A stretch of 64,000 bases of DNA from Terribium retamae (GTDB lineage: Bacteria; Pseudomonadota; Alphaproteobacteria; Rhizobiales; Rhizobiaceae), in contig NZ_JAKREW010000033.1 of assembly GCF_022347545.1 (NCBI RefSeq), positions 1 through 64,000 on the forward strand, read 5' to 3'. The notes under the pieces were generated by a model. The model saw only the letters and a program-made list of their open reading frames with translations, did no database searches and had not been told where the DNA came from. A program made the translations under genes and the position numbers. Below are positions 1 through 8,643 of this stretch, in pieces. Position 1 is the stretch's first letter; the number at the start of each line of letters is the position of its first letter.

Positions 1-3000
1 GCCGGGGGCGGCGCCGGCGGCGATGCCGCTGTGGCCCATGGCGGCGCCGGAGGCACCGCGCTTTCTCGCGATGGACAGGACGGCGAAAATGCAACCTCGG
101 GCGATGGCGGTGGCGGCGGTGGCGGCGGCTACAATGGCATCGTCACGCCCAGCCTGATGAACGGTACCACGCTGTCCGGAGGCAATGGCGGCAAGGGCGG
201 CGATGCCCACCCAAGCCTTGTTGGCGGTGGCGGCGGCGGTGGTGCGGGCGGCTATGGTGCAGTCGCCACCGGCACAGGGATCAGCGTCAATGACGGCGTC
301 ATCACCGGCGGCAACGGCGGGAGGGGCGGTGCATCGGGCAATTATGGGAACTTTCCCTACCCCGACACGGGTGGCGACGGCGGCAGCGGCGGGGTCGGCG
401 TCTATTTCGTTGTACCGGGCGCGGAATTCGTAAACGATGGCACCGTTAGGGGCGGCAATGGCGGCGCAGGCGGCGCTGCCGTAAGCCCCGGCCGGGCCGG
501 ACATGCCGGCGTCGGGGGCGAGGGTGTCGCTGGAGATAACCTCAAGATTGGCAACTCCATCAACGGCGTCATTGCCGGTGGCAATTCGAATGGTCATATG
601 GGAGCCGGCGGCGCCGGTGTCGTCCTAACCTCGTCCGGGGCAGGCGCCAGCAATCTCGACAATTACGGGAAGATCGTCGGCGGCACCGGCGGCAACGTTG
701 CCCCTGGTTTCAGTGACTATGGCACCGGCGGCGTTGGCCTGTCCGTCACCGGCAATGCCGTGATCTTCAATCGCAACCTGATCGAAGGCGGTGTCGGAGG
801 CACCAATGGCGGCGGCGGCAACGGCGGCACGGGCCTCAAGGCCAATTCCGGCAGCGGCTTCATCAATATCTTCAATCTGAGCGGCGCGACCATTATCGGA
901 GGCCTCGGCGGCGCTCCCGGAAGCGGCGATGTCGGCGGTGTCGGCATCGAGGCCATTGGTGATGTCGTGATCGACAATAGAGCCGGCGCCTCCATTCTTG
1001 GCGGGCCCGGCGGCGCGGCCGCCCAAAACACCTCTGGTGGTGTCGGCGTCAAGCTCAGCAATCGAGCCAGTGTCGGCAACGCCGGCACGATTGCCGGCAC
1101 CGGAGGTGTGATCGCCGGAAGCGGCGCCGAACTCACCAACGCCTTGGTGCTCAACAACGCTACCGGGTCGATCGAAGGCGGTCATGGCAACGGGGCCTCG
1201 CAAGGGGCCGCTGCCATCCGCGGCTACAACGCCGACGTGGTCAATGCCGGCCGCATCGTTGGCGGCCGGGCAAATGACGGGACGGGCGCACAGTCTGCCG
1301 CGATCATGTTCACAGGTGGGACCAACAGCCTGGAAATCCACTCCGGCTCGACCATCGTCGGCGACGTGGTGGGCAACGGCTTTTCCGACACGCTGGCGCT
1401 CGGCGGTGCCGCCAACGACACCTTCGACATGTCGCAGGTCGACGACGTCGCTCAATATCAGGGTTTCGAACATCTCCGGAAGTCCGGCTCCAGCACCTGG
1501 ACGCTGACCGGCGTCGCGACGACCAACGCGGATTGGAACGTCGTGCAAGGCACGTTGGCCGTCACCAACAGCAGTGCGCTCGGCGGCGGCGCCGTCGTCG
1601 TGGATGGCAGTCTCGGCCAATCGAGCGTTGAATTCAGCGGATCGGGGACAAGTGCCGGTGCTCGCGGCTTCACGCTGCAGGACGGCGGCTCGCTGGTCTT
1701 CAGGGACAACACCGATGCCGGCAGTTCGACCATCGACATCGCCTCGGGCGGGATCGGTGGCGTCCAGTTCACCGGCACCAGCAGCGCAGCTTCGGCGACG
1801 ATCAACAGCCACGCAGCGCCTGGCGCGGTCGGTGTCTATTTCCGCCAACAGAGCACAGCGGGTAATGCCACGATCAACAGCTCCAACGGGACGATCGTCT
1901 CGTTTTCCGGCAGCAGCAACGCCGGAACGGCCCAGCTCACCAATAATGCCGCGACGACCTGGTTTACCCAGACCAGCAGCGCTGGATCCGCAACGATCGT
2001 CAACAACCAAGGCGCGACCACCGAATTCCGCAATTCCTCGGCTGCCAGCGGCGCTCGGATCACCAACAATAATGGCGGCGCGCTGCGCTTCTTCGATACG
2101 AGCACAGCTTTGAATGCGACGGTGGCGAATGGCGCCGGCGGCGTGGTCGATATCAGCGGGTTGACGGCGACGGGCATTTCCATCGGAGCGCTCTCCGGCG
2201 ACGGGTCGGTCGTTCTCGGGTCCAAGGTGCTGACGATCGGCAATCTCAACGCGAGCGGCGCTATCGGTGGCGTCGTCAGCGGGCAAGGCGGTTCGTTCGT
2301 GAAGTCGGGCACCGGAACGCTCATACTCTCCGGCGCGAACACTTACAGCGGCGGCACGACCGTCTCGGGCGGTTCGCTCGAGGTCACCAGCGATGCCAAT
2401 CTGGGCGACGCGGCGGGTGGGCTTACGCTTGACGGCGGCTTCCTGAAAGCCAGCGCGAGCTTCGACAGCAGCCGCGCCGTCCTGCTGTCGGGCCAGGGCG
2501 GTTTCGATGTGGATGGTGGTGCGACGCTGGCGCTTGGCGGCGTCGTCGGCGGTGCCGGCGATCTGCTCAAGCGCGGAAGCGGTACGCTCGCGCTGACGGG
2601 TACAAACAGCTATGGCGGCAACACGCTGGTGGAGGCCGGTGAGTTGATCGGAAACACGGCCTCGATCCGCGGCGATATCGGCAATGCGGCAACGCTGGTG
2701 TTTGACCAGTCGGTCGATGCAAGCTTTCTCGGCAACGTTGGCGGGCTGGACGGCGCGAATGGCCGGATGGTCAAGCGCGGCGGTGGCGAGCTGACCCTTG
2801 CCGGCGCTTCCGGCCTCGATTGGACCGTGGAATCGGGCCGGCTGGTTTCGGCGGCGGAGCGATTTGCGGGCAGCGTCGCAATCGGCGCGGCGGGCACGTT
2901 CACCTTCGACCAGGGAACCGATAGCCGCTACACCGGGGTGCTTTCCGGTGAGGGCCATTTCACCAAAACGGGAACCGGCGTCCTGCAGTTGTCGGAGAAC

Positions 3001-4626
3001 AGCTCCGGCTTCGCTGGCGTCACGACCGTTGCGGCCGGCGTGCTCTCGCTGGAGCGCAGCGCTGTCCTCGGCGGAACGCTTATGGTCGCAAGTGGTGGCA
3101 CGCTTGCCGGGACCGGCACCGTGGGCACAGCCACCATTGCGTCGGCCGGCACGCTTGCGCCCGGAAACTCCATCGGCACCCTGACCGTCAACGGCGACCT
3201 CACCTTTCAGGCTGGTTCACGCTTGCTCGTGGAAGCCAATCCAGGGGGAACCGACAGCGATCTGATCAAGGTGGGCGGCAAGGCGCTGCTGAACGGAGGT
3301 TCGGTCACCCATATCGGCGCAAACGGAAACTACGATCTCCGTTCGACCTACACCATCCTGTCGGCGGGGACATTGAGCGGAACGTTCGAAACGGTCACCT
3401 CCAATTTCGCGTTCCTGACACCACAGCTGATTTACGACTACGGTGCGGGTAAGGTTGATCTGGAACTTAGCCGCAACGATCGGAACTTCGCGTCCGCGGC
3501 ACTCACTCCCAACCAGAAGGCGACGGCCGCCGGCATCGAAAGCATTGGCCTTGATGGCGGCAACCGCGTCTATGACGCCATCGCCCAGCTCCCGGACGAC
3601 ACCGGCCTGATCCGCGCTTCCTTCGACACGCTGTCCGGCGAGATCCACGCCTCGGCGCGCAGCGCGCTCGTCGAGGACAGTCATTTTGTCCGCGATGCTG
3701 CCAGCGATCGTATCCGCGCGGCTTTTGAAGGTGTAGGCGCGGCACCGGTTCCGGTCCTTTCCTACGCCGGCGGTGAGGCCAGCCTGACCCCGGCGACGGG
3801 TGAGGCCCTTGTGGTCTGGGGTCGCGCCTTCGGTGCCTGGAAAACTCTTGACAGCGATGGCAACGCTGCGCGTCTCGACCATTCCACCGGCGGCTTCATC
3901 ACCGGCGGTGACGTTGCGCTCGGCGAGACATGGCGCATCGGTCTCCTGGCCGGTTACAGCCATACATCCTTGCATGTCGATGACCGGGCCTCGTCCGGTT
4001 CGTTCGAGAATTATCACTTGGGTGTGTATGGCGGCACGCAATATGGAGCGCTCGGCATCCGCACAGGCCTCGCCTATACCTGGCATGATCTCGATACAGA
4101 GCGCTCTGTCGCCATTCCCGGTTTCAGTGACAGCCTGAACAACTCCTATGACGCCGGAACTTTCCAGGCGTTCGGCGAACTGAGCTATCGGGTGGATACG
4201 GCAAGCGTCTCCTTCGAACCCTTCGCCAATCTCGCCTACGTCAATCTCCACACAGATGCTTTTTCGGAGAACGGTGGCGCGGCGGCTCTATCGGGCGCAA
4301 GCGGCACAACCCAGACCACCTTCACGACCCTGGGCGTAAGGGCGTCGGCAGACGTGCCTGTCTCCTCCATGCAGGCGACCGTTCGTGGCATGGTAGGATG
4401 GCGGCACGCCTTGGGCGACACGACACCGCTGTCCACCCATCGCTTTGTCGGCTCCGGTGCTTTCGAGATCGCCGGAACGCCGATCGCCAAGGATGCGGCT
4501 GTGATCGAAGCCGGGATGGACTTCGCTATGACGAAGGCCGCCACTTTGAGTCTCTCTTATGAGGGCCAGTTCGGCGAGGGTGCCCGGCAAAACGGCTTCG
4601 ACGCGACATTGCAACTGAGGTTTTGA
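1..4626 (+). CDS. Autotransporter, glycine-rich passenger with C-terminal beta-barrel (5' truncated)
   Basis: This is a type Va autotransporter: a surface or secreted passenger carried by its own outer-membrane barrel. The frame is open from base 1, so the start and signal peptide lie left of the window; the GTG at 31 is only the first internal start codon. The first ~450 residues are runs of GG-x-GG repeats. Three autotransporter-associated strand repeats follow, of the type GTGTLILSGANTYSGGTTV, near 2.31, 2.58 and 2.97 kb. The barrel covers roughly 3.80-4.62 kb (about 275 residues, the usual size) and ends with phenylalanine (DATLQLRF), the signature for outer-membrane insertion. The passenger has no recognisable enzyme domain; adhesion is only the family's common role. 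Confidence 0.9.
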   Translation, partial: AGGGAGGDAAVAHGGAGGTALSRDGQDGENATSGDGGGGGGGGYNGIVTPSLMNGTTLSGGNGGKGGDAHPSLVGGGGGGGAGGYGAVATGTGISVNDGVITGGNGGRGGASGNYGNFPYPDTGGDGGSGGVGVYFVVPGAEFVNDGTVRGGNGGAGGAAVSPGRAGHAGVGGEGVAGDNLKIGNSINGVIAGGNSNGHMGAGGAGVVLTSSGAGASNLDNYGKIVGGTGGNVAPGFSDYGTGGVGLSVTGNAVIFNRNLIEGGVGGTNGGGGNGGTGLKANSGSGFINIFNLSGATIIGGLGGAPGSGDVGGVGIEAIGDVVIDNRAGASILGGPGGAAAQNTSGGVGVKLSNRASVGNAGTIAGTGGVIAGSGAELTNALVLNNATGSIEGGHGNGASQGAAAIRGYNADVVNAGRIVGGRANDGTGAQSAAIMFTGGTNSLEIHSGSTIVGDVVGNGFSDTLALGGAANDTFDMSQVDDVAQYQGFEHLRKSGSSTWTLTGVATTNADWNVVQGTLAVTNSSALGGGAVVVDGSLGQSSVEFSGSGTSAGARGFTLQDGGSLVFRDNTDAGSSTIDIASGGIGGVQFTGTSSAASATINSHAAPGAVGVYFRQQSTAGNATINSSNGTIVSFSGSSNAGTAQLTNNAATTWFTQTSSAGSATIVNNQGATTEFRNSSAASGARITNNNGGALRFFDTSTALNATVANGAGGVVDISGLTATGISIGALSGDGSVVLGSKVLTIGNLNASGAIGGVVSGQGGSFVKSGTGTLILSGANTYSGGTTVSGGSLEVTSDANLGDAAGGLTLDGGFLKASASFDSSRAVLLSGQGGFDVDGGATLALGGVVGGAGDLLKRGSGTLALTGTNSYGGNTLVEAGELIGNTASIRGDIGNAATLVFDQSVDASFLGNVGGLDGANGRMVKRGGGELTLAGASGLDWTVESGRLVSAAERFAGSVAIGAAGTFTFDQGTDSRYTGVLSGEGHFTKTGTGVLQLSENSSGFAGVTTVAAGVLSLERSAVLGGTLMVASGGTLAGTGTVGTATIASAGTLAPGNSIGTLTVNGDLTFQAGSRLLVEANPGGTDSDLIKVGGKALLNGGSVTHIGANGNYDLRSTYTILSAGTLSGTFETVTSNFAFLTPQLIYDYGAGKVDLELSRNDRNFASAALTPNQKATAAGIESIGLDGGNRVYDAIAQLPDDTGLIRASFDTLSGEIHASARSALVEDSHFVRDAASDRIRAAFEGVGAAPVPVLSYAGGEASLTPATGEALVVWGRAFGAWKTLDSDGNAARLDHSTGGFITGGDVALGETWRIGLLAGYSHTSLHVDDRASSGSFENYHLGVYGGTQYGALGIRTGLAYTWHDLDTERSVAIPGFSDSLNNSYDAGTFQAFGELSYRVDTASVSFEPFANLAYVNLHTDAFSENGGAAALSGASGTTQTTFTTLGVRASADVPVSSMQATVRGMVGWRHALGDTTPLSTHRFVGSGAFEIAGTPIAKDAAVIEAGMDFAMTKAATLSLSYEGQFGEGARQNGFDATLQLRF

Positions 4627-4842
4627 TCAGGAAGCTGGGCTCTCGGAACGCGGGCCACACCGCGGGTGACGGAAAGCGCGCCGGAGCTGCCCGGGAGCAG
4701 CGTGACTGACAGGCATGTCAGGGATCGCCGCGTCCTTTTGCCGACGCCGAACGCCTTGCAATTAGTGGGAAGGTGTCCGCCGAACGTAACAAATTTGGAA
4801 CTTCCATTGGCACGATCCGTTCGTTCTGGCGGAGGAAAACCG

Positions 4843-5019
4843 ATGAGAGTTTTCATTCTGATCGCCATGCTGACCGCTGTTGGATGCGACGACGGTCCCC
4901 CGATTCAGAAGGGTGAAGGGCCCATCACGCAAAAAGCCGAGGCAGATCGAGCTCCTGGCTTGTCAGTAGGCGCAGATAGCAATCAGCAAAAAGTCCAGCC
5001 AGCAAGTTCGCCGCAATAG
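4843..5019 (+). CDS. Small lipoprotein (58 aa), unknown function
   Basis: The ATG at 4843 has a strong Shine-Dalgarno, GGAGG at 4831-4835. The product starts MRVFILIAMLTAVGC, a short signal peptide ending in a lipobox-like AVGC with the lipidated cysteine at residue 15. It is followed by a ~43-residue hydrophilic Pro/Gln/Lys-rich tail. The predicted product is a lipoprotein anchored in an envelope membrane. The size resembles VirB7-like or entry-exclusion lipoproteins, but no conjugation genes are nearby and I do not assign it. The stop overlaps the ribosome binding site of the next small gene, so the two look like a translationally linked pair. Upstream, an inverted repeat CTGACA/TGTCAG lies at 4706-4721. 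Confidence 0.6.
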   Translation: MRVFILIAMLTAVGCDDGPPIQKGEGPITQKAEADRAPGLSVGADSNQQKVQPASSPQ

Positions 5020-5027
5020 GAGTTCTT

Positions 5028-5192
5028 TTGTTTCCAAACGATCAGGTGTTTACCGGGGAGATCGGACTGGTGGTGCTCACTCTTGTGCAGATCTTTGCGG
5101 CAGCTCTCGTCGGCTTGGCGATTTTTATGCGTCGCGAAAATGCGACAGTCAAACCGAGCACTGGGAACGCCAATCGTCTGGACAACGAATAG
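5028..5192 (+). CDS. Small single-span membrane protein (54 aa, TTG start)
   Basis: This gene is short and starts with TTG at 5028. Its Shine-Dalgarno AGGAG (5018-5022) overlaps the TAG stop of the lipoprotein gene and sits five bases before the start. The translation has a polar N-terminus (MFPNDQVFTGEI), one hydrophobic segment of about 22 residues (GLVVLTLVQIFAAALVGLAI, residues 13-32), then RR and a polar tail. The arginines after the segment suggest an inner-membrane protein with its C-terminus in the cytoplasm. I recognise no family. The gene is supported by the ribosome-binding-site geometry, the clean membrane segment and the tight pairing with the lipoprotein gene. Confidence 0.5.
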   Translation: MFPNDQVFTGEIGLVVLTLVQIFAAALVGLAIFMRRENATVKPSTGNANRLDNE

Positions 5193-5404
5193 GTTCCCGC
5201 CCGTTGTCATGCTTCACATGATTGCCGGGCTGTCTCTTATCGCACGACCTCAACTTGGTTGTATGCCCTCAGGCCAAATTGCGCGTGTCACGGTGAAACC
5301 ACAGGCCGACGGGGTTCCAACTTGAGCTTCAGGGGCGGTCGGCGCTGCTGATGAACGCCCCGAAAGTCTATCCGAATATGCGCATCGCTGCGTCGGGTGA
5401 AAGG

Positions 5405-5481
5405 TGGTAGCGGAGGAGGGATTTGAACCCCCGACACAAGGATTATGATTCCTCTGCTCTAACCAACTGAGCTACTCCGCC
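5405..5481 (-). tRNA. tRNA-Met (CAU)
   Basis: On the minus strand the sequence folds as a standard 77-nt tRNA with an encoded CCA (5407-5405). The acceptor stem is GGCGGAG / CUCCGCU with a G1-U72 pair. The D-arm contains AGCUCAGUUGGU and the T-arm contains GGUUCAAAUCC. The anticodon stem GAGGA/UCCUU encloses the loop AUCAUAA, with anticodon CAU at its centre. The body resembles rhizobial elongator tRNA-Met; a tRNA-Ile2 with lysidine-modified CAU is less likely but cannot be excluded by eye. Confidence 0.93.
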
Positions 5482-5553
5482 ACACTGGCTGGCAAGGGTT
5501 TGGCACGCCACGAAAATCGCTGCAGAGCCAAGGGCCTTGCCAAGGTCGCGCGG

Positions 5554-5582
5554 ATATAAGGTGGTGGTAGCAACCCTGTCAA
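5554..5582 (-). promoter_or_regulatory. Sigma-70 promoter of the tRNA-Met gene
   Basis: Read on the minus strand there is a perfect -35 box TTGACA (5582-5577), a 17-bp spacer, and a -10 box TTATAT (5559-5554). This lies about 70 bases upstream of the mature tRNA 5' end, leaving room for a short 5' leader removed by RNase P. Confidence 0.7.
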
Positions 5583-5865
5583 GCACGCAGAAGCGGCGTG
5601 ATTGGAGAAATAAGCACACAAGTTGTTTTCGGGCGGAATCCCAGGAGGGCAGGCAGGTTGTGGCGCAACCACGTATGAGATTCCTCATGCAAGAAGGCTC
5701 TCGCGGAGCTAAATCACTTAGCCTTCGTTGTGCCGCCTCACCGAAAAGCGGTGTATCGGGGTATGGCCAATCCATCTGGCAAAGGCCACGGGGTTGAGTT
5801 CGGCGAGGTGCACCGCTATGTCTCAACCGACGATTTTCGCGCGAAATGTTTGAGTTCCTGATTTG
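5583..5865. other. Intergenic stretch, no gene seen
   Basis: This lies between the tRNA promoter and the Gfo/Idh/MocA gene. Open frames here are short, lack ribosome binding sites and resemble nothing I know. A small inverted repeat GGTTG/CAACC occurs near 5.66 kb. It presumably carries the promoter of the rightward oxidoreductase gene, but I cannot point to clear -35/-10 boxes. Confidence 0.4.
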
Positions 5866-6831
5866 ATGAAACCGCGTATAGCAGTCCTCGGATGCGGGTA
5901 CTGGGGCAGCAACCATATCCGGACGCTGAAGGGGCTAGGCGCACTTCATGCGGTTTCGGACGTCAATCTTGCGCGCGCTGAAGGATTTGCCAGCGAGCAG
6001 GAATGCCTTGCCATCGCACCCGACGACCTCTTCGGTCGTGAAGATGTCGATGCCATCGTCATGGCGCTGCCGCCGCAATTCCACGCCGAGTTCGCGATCC
6101 GCGCCGTCGAGAACGGCAAGGATGTCCTGGTGGAAAAGCCGATCGCACTGACCGTGCCGGATGCCGAACGCTCGGTTCAAGCCGCAAAAGACAACCGTCG
6201 CGTGTTCATGGTTGGCCATGTGCTGCGCTTTCATCCGGCTTTCGAGAAGCTGAAAGCGCTGGTCGACGAAGGTGAACTCGGTGAAATCCGCTACATTCAC
6301 TCCCACCGTCTCGGCCTCGGCAAGTTCCACACCGAGAACGACGCGCTATGGGACCTGGCGCCGCATGACCTGTCGATGATCCTGGCGCTCACCGGAACGG
6401 AGCCGCTGGAGGTTCGCGGTGAAGGGGCTGCTCTGCTCGACCATCTCAGTGATTTCGCGCATCTGCATATGCGCTTTCCGAACAATCTGAGAAGCCACCT
6501 GTTCGCTTCCCGCCTCAACCCCTACCGCGAACGGCGGCTGACCGTGGTCGGCGAAAAGGCCATGGCGGTGTTCGACGACGTCGAGCCTTGGGAAAGAAAG
6601 CTCGCCGTCTATCATCACGCGGTGTGGCAGGATAGCGGCCAGTGGGCATTCACCACCAACGAGCCGACCTATGTCGGGATCGAACAGGGCATGCCGCTGA
6701 CGCGGGAGCTGCAACACTTCATCCAGTGCATCGAAACGCGAGCGGAACCACGCACGGATGGCGAGGAAGCAATCCGCGTGCTGCGCATCCTTACGGCAGG
6801 CACGGTGGCCCACGGTCGCCTCGCGGGCTGA
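5866..6831 (+). CDS. Gfo/Idh/MocA family NAD(P)-dependent oxidoreductase
   Basis: The product is 321 residues, a normal family length. It begins with a Rossmann fold (MKPRIAVLGCGYWGSNHIRTL). The conserved EKP motif (VEKPIAL, around residue 90) contains the lysine that contacts substrate and cofactor in this family. The C-terminal half is the alpha/beta substrate domain. Members oxidise or epimerise sugars, inositols and related polyols; the substrate cannot be named here. A TTG at 5863 directly precedes the ATG at 5866, and I prefer the ATG. The gene stands alone, with mnmA convergent on its right, so context gives no pathway. Confidence 0.85.
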   Translation: MKPRIAVLGCGYWGSNHIRTLKGLGALHAVSDVNLARAEGFASEQECLAIAPDDLFGREDVDAIVMALPPQFHAEFAIRAVENGKDVLVEKPIALTVPDAERSVQAAKDNRRVFMVGHVLRFHPAFEKLKALVDEGELGEIRYIHSHRLGLGKFHTENDALWDLAPHDLSMILALTGTEPLEVRGEGAALLDHLSDFAHLHMRFPNNLRSHLFASRLNPYRERRLTVVGEKAMAVFDDVEPWERKLAVYHHAVWQDSGQWAFTTNEPTYVGIEQGMPLTRELQHFIQCIETRAEPRTDGEEAIRVLRILTAGTVAHGRLAG

Positions 6832-6852
6832 TATTCTGCGATAGAGCGGCGC

Positions 6853-8046
6853 TTATTCTGCGGCGATCGCCGAGGAGGGCTTGCCGGTCAAGCGGCTCAG
6901 CATGGCCTCCGCTTCCGCACCTCTCTCCGAACGTTCGATAAAGCCGCCGCCGAAGACCCGAGCCTCATTGGCGTCGTCTGAATAGAGGACGCAGGCCTGG
7001 CCCGGCGCGATACCGGATTCGCCATCGACAAGTTCGACCCATGTGCTGCCGCCGTGATGGTGCAGCACGGCCGGACGCGGTGGACGTGTCGAGCGAACCT
7101 TGGCGAACAGCTCGAGGCCGGCGGCGGGAATATCGGCGAGATCGCCGTCACCCAGCCAGTTCATCGACCGCAGATAGATCTTGTGCGTTTCCAGCGCCTC
7201 GCGCGGCCCGACGATCACACGCGAACGGTCGGCGTCGAGATGAACGACGTAGAGCGGTTCACCCGAAGCGACGCCGATGCCGCGTCTCTGGCCAATCGTA
7301 TACCGCAAGATGCCCTCATGCCGGCCCAGCACGCGCCCGTCGATGTGAACGATGTCACCGGGATTGGCGGCTGTAGGCTTCAGCTTCGCAATGACGTCGG
7401 AATATTTGCCCTGCGGCACGAAACAGATGTCCTGGCTGTCCTGCTTAGCAGCCACCACCAGCCCCATCTCTTCGGCCATGGCGCGCACATCGGGCTTCGA
7501 AAGACCACCGAGAGGGAAGCGCAGATAGTCGATCTGTGCCTGGGTCGTCGCAAACAGGAAATAGCTCTGGTCTCGGTCAGCATCGACCGGACGGTATAGC
7601 GCGCGATGGGCGCCGTTGGCCCTGGAGCGAATGTAATGCCCGGTGGCCAAGGCATCGGCGCCCAGATCCTGCGCGGTCGCCAACAGGTCGGCAAACTTGA
7701 CGGTCTGGTTGCACGAAACGCAGGGGATAGGCGTCTCACCCGCAACGTAGCTCTCGGCAAAAGGATTGATCACGGCCTTACGGAAACGCTCTTCATAGTC
7801 GAGCACGTAATGCGGTATTCCGAGCGTTTCCGAGACACGGCGGGCGTCATCGATGTCCTGACCCGCACAGCAGGATCCGGCCCGGTGTGTGGCGGCGCCG
7901 TGATCATAGAGCTGCAGGGTGACACCCACGACATCGTAGCCCTCGCGCTTCAGAAGGCCTGCCACGACCGAGGAGTCGACGCCGCCGGACATGGCGACGA
8001 CGACACGTGTGTCTTCTGGGCGTCCAGGAAGGTCCAGGCTGTTCAT
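6853..8046 (-). CDS. mnmA: tRNA-specific 2-thiouridylase MnmA
   Basis: MnmA inserts sulfur at C2 of U34 in tRNA-Lys, -Glu and -Gln in the cytoplasm. The protein starts MNSLDLPG and has the ATP-pyrophosphatase loop SGGVDSS at residues 20-26. The two catalytic cysteines lie in CNQTVKF (nucleophile) and DICFVPQGKY (persulfide carrier), equivalent to C102 and C199 of the E. coli enzyme. Length is 397 residues. The frame is open 20 codons further upstream, but alignment with the family favours the ATG at 8046. It is monocistronic and convergent with the oxidoreductase on its left. Confidence 0.96.
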   Translation of the reverse strand: MNSLDLPGRPEDTRVVVAMSGGVDSSVVAGLLKREGYDVVGVTLQLYDHGAATHRAGSCCAGQDIDDARRVSETLGIPHYVLDYEERFRKAVINPFAESYVAGETPIPCVSCNQTVKFADLLATAQDLGADALATGHYIRSRANGAHRALYRPVDADRDQSYFLFATTQAQIDYLRFPLGGLSKPDVRAMAEEMGLVVAAKQDSQDICFVPQGKYSDVIAKLKPTAANPGDIVHIDGRVLGRHEGILRYTIGQRRGIGVASGEPLYVVHLDADRSRVIVGPREALETHKIYLRSMNWLGDGDLADIPAAGLELFAKVRSTRPPRPAVLHHHGGSTWVELVDGESGIAPGQACVLYSDDANEARVFGGGFIERSERGAEAEAMLSRLTGKPSSAIAAE

Positions 8047-8295
8047 AGTGTCAGTTCCGAAATCCAACCGCAAACGAGCGGCTCCGACTATATAGGGTAT
8101 AGGCAACGCAGACGCCAGCGCGTGCGGGCAGGCCTACTGCATCGCGAAATGCGGCAATTATCTCAAAAGCTTATGAAAAGCCTAACGTGAGATTCATGAA
8201 CGTTACTTATCCATGAGCAACCGCTTAGGCAATTTTTAAAGCTGTGGCGGTACTGTGGCAGGGATTGGTTCTGTGAGTTTTCAGTAGAGAGTACG

Positions 8296-8571
8296 ATGAC
8301 CGATCTGGTTAGACCGCGAGTCAAATATGTTATTGGGCCTGACGGCAGCCCTCTTACGATTGCCGATCTGCCGCCGACGAACACGCGCCGCTGGGTTATC
8401 CGGCGCAAGGCGGAAGTGGTTGCTGCAGTGCGGGGCGGTTTGCTCAGCCTGGACGAAGCCTGTCAGCGCTACAAGCTTACCACCGAAGAATTCCTTTCCT
8501 GGCAGGCTTCCATTGACGAGTATGGATTGGCCGGCCTACGCACCACGCGGATTCAGCAATACCGGCACTGA
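8296..8571 (+). CDS. sciP: SciP-like CtrA inhibitor (DUF1153)
   Basis: This 91-residue protein is the DUF1153 family member known in Caulobacter as SciP, a small helix-turn-helix protein that binds CtrA and blocks activation of CtrA-dependent promoters. Recognisable segments are RPRVKYVIGPDGSPLT at the N-terminus, the RWVIRRKAEVVAAV helix, and an HTH-like LSLDEACQRYKLTTEEFLSW. Length matches the family exactly. A GATTC methylation site lies upstream at 8191-8195, and a strong intrinsic terminator follows. It sits 2.4 kb from ctrA, its likely target, separated by an unrelated oxidoreductase/HxlR pair. Function is by family homology. Confidence 0.88.
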   Translation: MTDLVRPRVKYVIGPDGSPLTIADLPPTNTRRWVIRRKAEVVAAVRGGLLSLDEACQRYKLTTEEFLSWQASIDEYGLAGLRTTRIQQYRH

Positions 8572-8591
8572 TTGTGCCATATCAGGCGTGG

Positions 8592-8616
8592 AAAGGCGCG
8601 GTGTCCGCGCCTTTTT
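8592..8616 (+). terminator. Intrinsic terminator of sciP
   Basis: A perfect 10-bp stem (AAAGGCGCGG / CCGCGCCTTT) with a TGT loop runs into a T-tract (8612-8616), about 20 bases after the sciP stop codon. Confidence 0.85.
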
Positions 8617-8643
8617 GTTGCATGCAGTCGCCTACGGGCGGGA

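Noticed and set aside
40..900. Short repeats near the left edge as a possible CRISPR array
   Set aside because: The repetition is irregular GGC-type codon usage for glycine in a continuous reading frame, without uniform repeats or spacers.
625..2958. A 777-codon open frame antisense to the autotransporter gene
   Set aside because: It is a by-product of GC-rich third positions in the repeat-coding strand. It has no ribosome binding site, a low-complexity Arg/Ala-rich translation and no recognisable domain.
3217..4251. A 344-codon antisense frame over the beta-barrel region
   Set aside because: The opposite strand encodes a well-conserved autotransporter barrel; this frame has no motif and no start signal.
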